Positions 19,280 through 26,554 of a stretch of 52,077 nucleotides of DNA are shown here, in pieces. The DNA is taken from assembly GCA_947471985.1 (NCBI GenBank), contig CANIZL010000044.1, positions 1 to 52,077 of the forward strand, written 5' to 3'. The translations under genes and the position numbers were made by a program. Source of the stretch: Verrucomicrobiota bacterium. GTDB lineage: Bacteria; Verrucomicrobiota; Verrucomicrobiia; Limisphaerales; UBA9464. The notes under the pieces are model-generated. The model made no database searches. It was given only the letters and a program-made list of their open reading frames with translations, and had not been told where the DNA came from. The stretch's first letter is position 1, and each line of letters opens with the position of its first letter.

Positions 19280-20515
19280 TTACCTCCGCCCGGCTCCTCC
19301 CGCCCACTTCGTCCGTGCCCAGGTTCCCAAGCGCTGCGGCCAGAGACGATCCATGCACGGACGCTCCACCAAAAGGTAAAAGAACGTGGCCACCCCAAAA
19401 GTCGCCCCGAGCAGCAGAACCCCCTGCAGGGCCACATACGCCCCATAGGGCAGACCGAGGCCCAACTTGCGGGTCAGCCCCGCGGCCATTTCCAGGAACG
19501 GCAGGTGCACCAGATAGATCGAGTAACACATGCCGCCGAGGACCGGCACGAATCCCCAGCTCATCGCCGGCTTCAACCAGGTGCCACCCGTGCAGCCCAG
19601 TATCAGCGCCAAAATCAGGCCGCAATAACCGACGGCGCCGCCGGAATAACCGGTGCGCAACAGGCAATACAAGGCCGCGAATCCTGCGATATCCAGCAGT
19701 CTCCCCAACCCGGGCTGCAGGCTGCGACTTCGCCCCAGCCATTCCTGAATCTCACCCGCCGCAAAGCCCACCAGAAAAAGTGGCAGGTAAACGGCCAGTC
19801 CATGGCGTAAGCGACTCACCTCCCAGGCGAACGGCAGGAGCCAGGTACCCGCCACTACAATCATGACCGCCAACACGCCCAAACGCGCCAGCGGATTCCC
19901 CAAGCAGCGCCGCAGCGGCCAGACGATCAACGGTGCGAGCAGATAGAACTGAAACTCGGTCTCCAGCGACCACGTCGGCGGGTTGAGTTTGGGAAAGGCG
20001 CCGTAAATCCACGTATGCGCATAACCCACGCTGGCGAAATAGCTCTGAGCCAAGGTCTGCTCGCCCGCTTGAGCAGACCGGGAATACCCGCTCTGGTAGC
20101 CGGTCAAACTCAGAAACAGAAAGATCCCGGTGATGACGAGCAGATAGGGTGGCTCCAAGCGCGTCAGGCGCCGCAGCAAATAGCGTCCATAGTCCCTCCG
20201 CACCGCCAGCCCCCGCTCCGCCGTGCGCACCAAACCCCGGAACAAAATGAAGCCGCTCAGCGCGAAGAAGAGCTGAACGCCGAAATCGCCCTGTTGAAAA
20301 AGCCAGCCCGGTGAAGGATCGAGAGCCTCCGGATAAACCGCCTGGGCCCGACGACTGACCCGCTCGTACATGTGCTGCAGGAGCACGCAGGTGATCGCCA
20401 GAAACCGGATGCCATCCACCTCCGGCAGATAGTCCCCACCGGTGGTGATGCGCGTCAGACGCTCACGCACCCACATCCAACCGGAGGTCGCTGCGCGGGA
20501 CCGAAGATCCTTCAT
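19280..20515 (-). CDS. Acyltransferase 3 family membrane protein (OafA/YrhL-like)
   Basis: About 411 residues with some ten TM helices. The conserved N-terminal block VDGIRFLAITCVLLQHM has the catalytic-type histidine, and FGVQLFFALSGFILFRGL is the second signature. NPPTWSLETEFQFYLLAPLI and the C-terminal ISLVHLPF-like segment (YSIYLVHLPFLEMAAGL) also fit. Family members O-acetylate surface sugars using cytoplasmic acetyl-CoA. The start overlaps the stop of the upstream wzy-like gene (TGATG arrangement at 20513-20517), which indicates translational coupling; a GTG one codon earlier is also possible. Its operon position suggests it decorates the polymer made by the neighbouring genes. Confidence 0.87.
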   Translation of the reverse strand: MKDLRSRAATSGWMWVRERLTRITTGGDYLPEVDGIRFLAITCVLLQHMYERVSRRAQAVYPEALDPSPGWLFQQGDFGVQLFFALSGFILFRGLVRTAERGLAVRRDYGRYLLRRLTRLEPPYLLVITGIFLFLSLTGYQSGYSRSAQAGEQTLAQSYFASVGYAHTWIYGAFPKLNPPTWSLETEFQFYLLAPLIVWPLRRCLGNPLARLGVLAVMIVVAGTWLLPFAWEVSRLRHGLAVYLPLFLVGFAAGEIQEWLGRSRSLQPGLGRLLDIAGFAALYCLLRTGYSGGAVGYCGLILALILGCTGGTWLKPAMSWGFVPVLGGMCYSIYLVHLPFLEMAAGLTRKLGLGLPYGAYVALQGVLLLGATFGVATFFYLLVERPCMDRLWPQRLGTWARTKWAGGAGRR

Positions 20516-21864
20516 CACGCCGCCCGTCGCACCGGTTGCCCCACCGGTTTATCCACGTTCCTCGGCACCGGCTGTCGCTGCCCCCCAAAGGCGCGCAACA
20601 CCCCGGCGGCCGCGAGGGTGATGAAAAACATTCCGGTGCCAAACATGGACGGAAAATACGAATAGAAGATCCCCAGCAACGGAATGGACGCGAGACTCAC
20701 GATCACCATCAGGCTGCTCAAATCCCGAAGTCGATTGTACCGGGCCAGACTCAGATACAAGCAGAGACCGATCAACGCGCAGATCAGGAGCGTTCCGATT
20801 TCCCCGAAATCCATGATGAATTCCCGCAGAAAGGTACTGAACGTCGCCCCGAAACCGCCTTCGTATTCGTAACGGGTCATCATGTCGTCGTTCACCTCGG
20901 CGATGCTGTAATCCGGGATCAAATCCAGCCGTTTGAGGAACCCGGCAAACAACGGCAGGTTCATGCCCCCGTGATAGAGCCGTTCATCGGTCCAGCGAAT
21001 GGCCCAGTAGGTATGAAAATTAACAATCCCCTGCCCGGCGTAATCCAGCATGGTGAAAAGGGTCGCGCCTTCCCGCGTCTTGACCGGGGCCGCCGAGTAG
21101 ATGTGCGTGGTCACCAGATCCCGGTTGTCGGCGACATAGTAAGAATAGCCGAACACCCCGACCAGGAAGGACAACAGGGCGACGACGATCATGAACCGGT
21201 TTCGGCGCAGGATCTGGTTGCGGCCGAAAAACATCACCACCAGAAACGTGAGCATCATCGAGTAATAGATGATGGGAGAGCGACCGCCGACGCTGAGACC
21301 GTAAGGAATCCCGCAGAGCGATCCCACAAACAGCAGGATGGTCGCCAGCGAACGACCATTCTGCAGGGCGGAAACACACGCCAGGATCAGAATCAACATC
21401 CACGCTCCGCCGGACAACATGCTCAGATTGCCCACAAAACCCCAGGTCAACACGCCGCCTTCGTTGATGATGTTACCTTCATAGACCTCGTTGCGGACCT
21501 GGCCCACGCCGATGGACAGTGCCCGGATCGAATTCCTGATGAACGACACGATGGAAAACGTGCCGAGGACCATGGCAAAAACCGCGATTCCATTGATCAA
21601 CGAGCGCTCGCGGGCGCCGTTGATCACCGGTAAGTCAAAAACGTCCGAACGGATCAACGGCCAGAGGCAGAGCAACACCCCCGTCATCATGTAAAGCACC
21701 GATTCCAAAGTCGCCATCGGAGGGTAATACGGGTAGACGGCGAGCGCGCAGCCCGACGAAAACGCGTACATGAAAAGCACGACATTGCCCCCGGTCATCA
21801 GATGCCCCTTCAGGCGCCAGCCCAGCAGGAACATCGCCGTAAAAAGCACAAAAATCAGCAGCAT
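20515..21864 (-). CDS. Wzy-type oligosaccharide repeat-unit polymerase
   Basis: A 449-residue protein with about 11-12 TM helices, starting directly with a membrane segment (MLLIFVLFTAMFLLGW). It has a large periplasmic loop after the middle helices (containing TLFTMLDYAGQGIVNFHTYW, WTDERLYHGGMN and DDMMTRYEYEGGFG) and a final helix pair. There is no strict sequence motif for Wzy proteins. The call rests on topology, the conserved family-like RSPIIYYSMMLTFL and EYEGGFGATFSTF segments, and a location between a flippase-containing block and acyltransferase. It would polymerise undecaprenyl-PP-linked units at the periplasmic face. It shares its stop with the next gene's start. Confidence 0.72.
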   Translation of the reverse strand: MLLIFVLFTAMFLLGWRLKGHLMTGGNVVLFMYAFSSGCALAVYPYYPPMATLESVLYMMTGVLLCLWPLIRSDVFDLPVINGARERSLINGIAVFAMVLGTFSIVSFIRNSIRALSIGVGQVRNEVYEGNIINEGGVLTWGFVGNLSMLSGGAWMLILILACVSALQNGRSLATILLFVGSLCGIPYGLSVGGRSPIIYYSMMLTFLVVMFFGRNQILRRNRFMIVVALLSFLVGVFGYSYYVADNRDLVTTHIYSAAPVKTREGATLFTMLDYAGQGIVNFHTYWAIRWTDERLYHGGMNLPLFAGFLKRLDLIPDYSIAEVNDDMMTRYEYEGGFGATFSTFLREFIMDFGEIGTLLICALIGLCLYLSLARYNRLRDLSSLMVIVSLASIPLLGIFYSYFPSMFGTGMFFITLAAAGVLRAFGGQRQPVPRNVDKPVGQPVRRAA

Positions 21865-21946
21865 GCGTTCGGTGACAGATTAAGGAAGTGGGGACTGGGG
21901 GGCAACCGGATCGTTGGCCAACCCGGTCCAAAACCGGCCCAGCGGA

Positions 21947-23377
21947 TCAGGAAACTGCCGGCCGTCGGGATTCGGCCAAGCTGGCCTGAATGTACTGCAC
22001 GTACCGGGCCGCGTTCTCCGGGTCCGGATTGATTTCCAATCGGGTGGCGCGATTCACCGGAACCGCCTCGCCCACGAACGTGCCGCGCACAAAGCGCCGC
22101 CAGGCCGGACGCCGCATCATGGTTCCAGGCTGGCTGAGCAGACGTTCAATCTGTTCATGCCGGATCTCCACGCCCAGCTGTTCCTCCGGCTCCAGAACAA
22201 AGGCGTGAGGCGGATGCGCGAGCACCGCCACCCGCCGACCCAGCAGTTTCGACTCCAGTGCAGCCGTTCCCGCCAGAGTAATCGTCAGATCGCATTTGGC
22301 CGACATCACGTACGGATTCACTCCGGGATGAACATACCGGACGTTCGGCATGGCCTTCAATTCCTGGAAGAAAGCGTCCGACCGGGCCCCCACCATTTTG
22401 GGGTTCTCTTTGACGAGCATCCAGACATCCGGCGGCAACGCCTGCGAAATCAAACGACACATCTCGATCTGATTCCGCAGCCACGGACTGTACATCAGGA
22501 TCGTCGCCTCCGGTTCCATGTGCAGCGGCACATAGACCGAACGGCCCGGAAAAGCCTCCACCTCGGCAGCGGTCCGCAGGTCATAGTGCGGCCCATCGTC
22601 CCGGGGGAAAAGTCGCCGCCACCGGGTTTCGAAGGATTTCCGCCAGGTGAACGAAGCCGGGCCGAAATACGAACCCGCCCGACGATCCGCCAGATCAGTT
22701 CGTACCTCCTCCAATCGTTCACGCCAGCGTCGATGCAGCGGCGGGATCGCGTCGGGTCGCATGTAGGCAATCCGCTGTTCGGGTGGCAGCGAAAGATTCG
22801 CCCGACAGGAATCGTAAAGGGCATCGGCTTCCGGATCCTCCGGCCCCTGCCACTGTTCCCACGGCGATCGCAGGGCTTGCACGCGTCCGGGCGGCATGGG
22901 CGCGCCCACAAAGGCAAAGTGCGCCCCCTGCCGCGCATTCGCCAGGCTCCCGGCCAGCCAGTAAATGAAGTGGTCGAACATCGACGAGAGGCTCAGGGTC
23001 CCCGGCTTCACGGCCGCATCGAGGACGGTCACATGGCGCCGCAGCATGTCCCGTTGCGCCAGGGTGTCGGCGGGGCGGAAGCGCTCCGCGTGGAACTGCA
23101 GCAGCAGATTGCCCATTCCCGCCTGCGCCAATTCCCGGTCGATGCGCAACAACGCGGCGTCGTCGGCCACCGCGGGATTCACGGCCGCGAGCGCCTCGGG
23201 CAAATAAACACACGGAAAGCCCGCCTCGCGCACCTCCCGCTGGGCCAGGCAGAAGAACGTGTGGAACACCAAGGGGATTCCGGGGTACTGCTGGGCCAGT
23301 TGCCGGGCCATTTCCAAATGGAGACGGACCTCCCACGGACGGGTGTAGATCAGGATTTGCGTGATGTGCGACGGCAT
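21947..23377 (-). CDS. Capsule-synthesis-family glycosyltransferase (KpsS/KpsC-like)
   Basis: A 476-residue soluble GT-B-like protein. The C-terminal half has VYVPLHMEPEATILMYSPW, MLVKENPKMVGARS and a late CDLTITLAGTAALESKLLG block, which is the layout of Pfam capsule-synthesis proteins (KpsS, KpsC, LipB-like). Some of these transfer Kdo or other CMP-activated sugars to lipid or glycan acceptors. Since this operon makes a nonulosonic acid, which is also CMP-activated, this protein is a reasonable candidate for its transferase, but that is inference. The N-terminal half (residues 1-230) I do not recognise. ATG 23375-23377 is the start; it sits 52 bp after the flippase stop. Confidence 0.68.
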   Translation of the reverse strand: MPSHITQILIYTRPWEVRLHLEMARQLAQQYPGIPLVFHTFFCLAQREVREAGFPCVYLPEALAAVNPAVADDAALLRIDRELAQAGMGNLLLQFHAERFRPADTLAQRDMLRRHVTVLDAAVKPGTLSLSSMFDHFIYWLAGSLANARQGAHFAFVGAPMPPGRVQALRSPWEQWQGPEDPEADALYDSCRANLSLPPEQRIAYMRPDAIPPLHRRWRERLEEVRTDLADRRAGSYFGPASFTWRKSFETRWRRLFPRDDGPHYDLRTAAEVEAFPGRSVYVPLHMEPEATILMYSPWLRNQIEMCRLISQALPPDVWMLVKENPKMVGARSDAFFQELKAMPNVRYVHPGVNPYVMSAKCDLTITLAGTAALESKLLGRRVAVLAHPPHAFVLEPEEQLGVEIRHEQIERLLSQPGTMMRRPAWRRFVRGTFVGEAVPVNRATRLEINPDPENAARYVQYIQASLAESRRPAVS

Positions 23378-23429
23378 GGAGAAATCTCGGGGAGTGCCGG
23401 CCGGATTGAAGGACCGGCCGGAGTTGGAA

Positions 23430-24752
23430 TTACGTCGATGGCAGAGGCTGGGTACGGGTCAGCCAGATTGCCAGGCCCACCATCCCCGCGGCATAAAAGC
23501 ACTGGGCCCAGAACCGGACCCACGCCACACCCACAATTCCCGCGCCCGCAGAAATCGCCAGCCAGCCACCCAGCCAGACCAAGGCCAAGCCGGTACCGGT
23601 GACGAGGATCAGTCCGGTGTTGCCGCGCAGGGTGGTGATCACGGCCCCCACCCCGGAGGCCGCGAAGGTCAGCATGCTCAGGCAGGTGATCTCGGCCGCC
23701 GGTACGCCCGGGAGATACTTGGGACAGAAGACGCGGGCAAGTGTGCCCATGCCGAAATAAAAGAAGAGGACCGCTGGAGCGATCGCCGCAAAGCCGACCA
23801 GCGCGCCCTGCCAGACAAATTTCCGCAGGCTCGCCGCATCACTGGTCTCGCCATAGCGGCGGGCCACGCGGGGCAGCAGGATCATACCCAGGGTATTGGG
23901 CAGCACTTGCAGCCCGGTGGCCACCAGCGACGCCAATTGGAACATTCCCAGATCCGCCTCTGACATTCGCGCCGCGACCACCGAACGGTCCGCCACATTG
24001 AACAAGCCGCCCAACTGGCTGCACACCATGATGGGAAATCCAATGCGGATCAGTTCGCCCAAGGTGGGACGATCCATGGGCACTACCGCCGGACGCGGAT
24101 TACCCCACCACCGGGGAGCGAGCACCGCCAAGGCCGTAAAGAAGTAACGACCCGCCAAGCCCATGGCCCCCCACCAAAGGGGCAAAAGACACGCCAAGGC
24201 CGACAAACCGGCGCCCACGGACATTACCCAGGTCGCACGCCGAAACTGCCGGAGACTGCGGTAGAGGACGTCGAAATGAGTCGTGAACGGCAGGCACACC
24301 AGAGTGGAAGTCATCGCCAGCGCCGCCCAGAAGTGGAGCATGGGCAAGCGAAGCCAGAGCACAACCCCAACGACCCCGGCTCCCACCGCCAGCCCAACCA
24401 GCGCCGTCCATCGTGCCATCCACCACGATGCGGCCACCTGCCGGTCCAGGCGTTGCACATCGCCCCGCCCCAATTCCAGCGGGACATTCCGTTGCAGGCC
24501 GCTGAACACGCCGAGGTGCAGCAGGGCCAGGTAATTCTGCACCAACATGAGGCGCATGATGATGCCCATGTCCGCGGGATCCACCACCCGCGCCGCCAGC
24601 AGATTACCCCCAAGGGCAATGACCGAACTGAGGAGTGCGACGACCGCAAACAGAGCCTCATCCCGCCAGGCCAGCCAGCGGCCGAATCGGCCCGGCCGGG
24701 CCCCATCCGCAGCCGGAGCCGCCCCCGCCAGAGGAAAATCAGATCGGCTCAT
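23430..24752 (-). CDS. Oligosaccharide flippase, Wzx/polysaccharide transport family
   Basis: A 440-residue integral membrane protein with about 12 TM helices, in the MOP exporter pattern. The first helix pair contains GGNLLAARVVDPADMGIIMRL and the C-half contains GFPIMVCSQLGGLFNVADRSVVAARM, the segment where flippases usually carry a conserved aspartate/arginine. It would flip lipid-linked repeat units to the periplasm. Its ATG overlaps the stop of the upstream methyltransferase (ATGA, 24749-24752), so translation is coupled. The predicted polar N-terminus (residues 1-30) is longer than usual. The flippase call is firmer than any substrate assignment. Confidence 0.83.
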   Translation of the reverse strand: MSRSDFPLAGAAPAADGARPGRFGRWLAWRDEALFAVVALLSSVIALGGNLLAARVVDPADMGIIMRLMLVQNYLALLHLGVFSGLQRNVPLELGRGDVQRLDRQVAASWWMARWTALVGLAVGAGVVGVVLWLRLPMLHFWAALAMTSTLVCLPFTTHFDVLYRSLRQFRRATWVMSVGAGLSALACLLPLWWGAMGLAGRYFFTALAVLAPRWWGNPRPAVVPMDRPTLGELIRIGFPIMVCSQLGGLFNVADRSVVAARMSEADLGMFQLASLVATGLQVLPNTLGMILLPRVARRYGETSDAASLRKFVWQGALVGFAAIAPAVLFFYFGMGTLARVFCPKYLPGVPAAEITCLSMLTFAASGVGAVITTLRGNTGLILVTGTGLALVWLGGWLAISAGAGIVGVAWVRFWAQCFYAAGMVGLAIWLTRTQPLPST

Positions 24753-25486
24753 CGAGCGGCGGAAATCGGACGCAGCAACCAGGTGACGGAGCAGGTGAAA
24801 ACTCCGGGCAGCCGGCTCTTCCAGCGTTCACCCGTGCGAAAATAATACCAGCCCGGCAAACATTGGGCATCCCAGCCGGCCTGATAGAACTCTTCCTTCC
24901 ACTGATAGTAGGTCTTCACGTATTCGTAGCGGTTGAGTTCCAGTCCCGCCCGATACTTGGCCTCCCAATCCCTCTGCAACCAGGGCTTGAGCCGTCGTTT
25001 GAAGAAATCGAGATGCCCCATCACCGGCTCGCGGATGAAAACCGCTGCGCCGCCAGGCTTGAGACAGCGCCGCATTTCATACAGGGCGCTGCGGAAATTC
25101 TCGATGTGATGCAGCATCGCATCGCCCACGATCAGGTCGAAGGCGTGATCCGCATACGCCAAACGCTCGGCATTCACGTCGCCCTGCAGGACGAGATTTT
25201 CGGGAATGTTCCCGTAGTGCCGATTGAAATCGTTCATGCGCTGGTCGGAGATATCGGTGCACGTGACGCGCACTCCCGATTGGCCGGCCAGCCACCGCGA
25301 CAGCAATTGGCTGCCGCCACCCAATTCGAGGATCTCCCCGTGAAAACGCACACCGTGCCGCTGCACCTGCTGGAGCTGTTCCAGCCAACGCTCCTGGCGA
25401 GCCCCAGCCAGGAAGCGTTCCGGATAGCCCGAATCCCCCGCCGATTCAGCGTCCCAGAATTTCTGTTGTTGGTGAGTCGGCTCCAT
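24749..25486 (-). CDS. Class I SAM-dependent methyltransferase
   Basis: A 245-residue protein with the Rossmann motif I as ILELGGGSQLLSRWLAG (about 52-68), the acidic strand end TCTDISDQRM, and motif VNAERLAYADHAFDLIVGDAMLHHIENF, which is the ubiquitin-like 'F-D' (motif II) region of small-molecule methyltransferases. The C-terminal part is rich in aromatics (YEYVKTYYQWKEEFY) and may bind a sugar. The ATG is 5 bp after the pseI stop and its stop overlaps the flippase start, so it is tightly embedded in the operon. It probably methylates a sugar intermediate or the lipid-linked glycan. Confidence 0.82.
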   Translation of the reverse strand: MEPTHQQQKFWDAESAGDSGYPERFLAGARQERWLEQLQQVQRHGVRFHGEILELGGGSQLLSRWLAGQSGVRVTCTDISDQRMNDFNRHYGNIPENLVLQGDVNAERLAYADHAFDLIVGDAMLHHIENFRSALYEMRRCLKPGGAAVFIREPVMGHLDFFKRRLKPWLQRDWEAKYRAGLELNRYEYVKTYYQWKEEFYQAGWDAQCLPGWYYFRTGERWKSRLPGVFTCSVTWLLRPISAAR

Positions 25487-25491
25487 GGCGT

Positions 25492-26544
25492 TCAGACAAT
25501 CAGGTCCCAGCTCAATGGTGTGCCGCGGACAATATCCCGCGCCGCCCGTCGACCGAGGACTTCGGGCAATTGTTTGACGGGCAGACCAAATCCCGGTCGA
25601 ATGGAACGGAGGTTTTGCGCGGTGAAGAGTTCGCCCGCACGCACGTCCGCGACCACAAACAGTGAGCGCCGAAAAATGCGGCTGGCGCCTTCCTTTTCGG
25701 TCACCGTGTAACTCACCGATCCCAGCGCCCGCTCAGTGACGCGGATGGCGTCGACCATGGCCTTCAACTCGGCCGGTTCGAGCGAGAAGGCGCTATCGGG
25801 TCCCGGCACCGCCCGGCTTTCCGTAAAATGCTTTTCCACAATGCACGCGCCCAGCGCCACCGCGGCCACCGGCACCGCATAACCGAGCGTGTGATCCGAA
25901 AGTCCGGCCGGCACGCCGAACGCTTCACCCAGGTGAGGAATGGTCCGCAGATTCATTTCTTCCGGCGGCGACGGATAAGCGCTGGTGCACTTGAGCAGGG
26001 CCAACTGCCGACCACCGGCTTCGCGAAACGCCGTCACGGCGTCATGGATCTCCGCCAGACTGGCCATGCCCGTCGACATGATCACCGGCTTGCCCGTCGC
26101 TGCCACGCGTCGCACCAGCGGCAAATCCACCAATTCAAAGGAGGCGATCTTGTGCGCCGGCACCTCCATCGCCTCCAGAAAATCCACCGCCGTGGCATCG
26201 AAGGGCGTCGAAAACAGGAGGATCCCGATCTGATCGGCCAGTGCCTTCAGGCGGGGTTGCCATTCCCACGGCGTATAAGCCTCGCCGTACAACTCATGCA
26301 GCTGGCGCCCCGCCCACAAGGTCCCTGCCCCGATCTGAAACCACGGCTGATCGCTTTTAATGGTGAGCGTATCGGCGGTATAGGTCTGCAGTTTGACCGC
26401 GTCCGCGCCACACTCCTTGGCCAGGCGGACCAGGCGGGCCGCCTGTTCATAGTCCTGCCCGTGATTGGCGGAGATCTCGGCGATGATGAAGGCCGGATGC
26501 CCGGCACCAATGCGGCGTCCGGCGATTTCCATGGTCGGTATCAT
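25492..26544 (-). CDS. pseI: Pseudaminic acid synthase (PseI/NeuB family)
   Basis: Predicted 350 residues. N-terminal NeuB TIM barrel: IIAEISANHGQ (20-30), GADAVKLQTYTADTLTI (46-62), EAYTPWEWQPRLKALA, FSTPFDATAVDFLE, KIASFELVDLPLV, VIMSTGMAS, and the metal-binding EKHF. A C-terminal SAF (antifreeze-like) domain covers about 285-350 (RRSLFVVADVRAGE through GRRAARDIVRGTPL). The EAYTPWEW and FSTPFD wording and KLQTYT favour the Pse branch over sialic acid NeuB. The reaction condenses a 2,4-di-amino-substituted 6-deoxy-altrose with phosphoenolpyruvate. ATG 26542-26544 follows the pseG-fusion stop by 10 bp; the open frame extends upstream but only into that gene. Here the incoming sugar may be N-formylated (see the fusion upstream). 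Confidence 0.93.
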   Translation of the reverse strand: MIPTMEIAGRRIGAGHPAFIIAEISANHGQDYEQAARLVRLAKECGADAVKLQTYTADTLTIKSDQPWFQIGAGTLWAGRQLHELYGEAYTPWEWQPRLKALADQIGILLFSTPFDATAVDFLEAMEVPAHKIASFELVDLPLVRRVAATGKPVIMSTGMASLAEIHDAVTAFREAGGRQLALLKCTSAYPSPPEEMNLRTIPHLGEAFGVPAGLSDHTLGYAVPVAAVALGACIVEKHFTESRAVPGPDSAFSLEPAELKAMVDAIRVTERALGSVSYTVTEKEGASRIFRRSLFVVADVRAGELFTAQNLRSIRPGFGLPVKQLPEVLGRRAARDIVRGTPLSWDLIV

Positions 26545-26554
26545 ATCAATTCGC

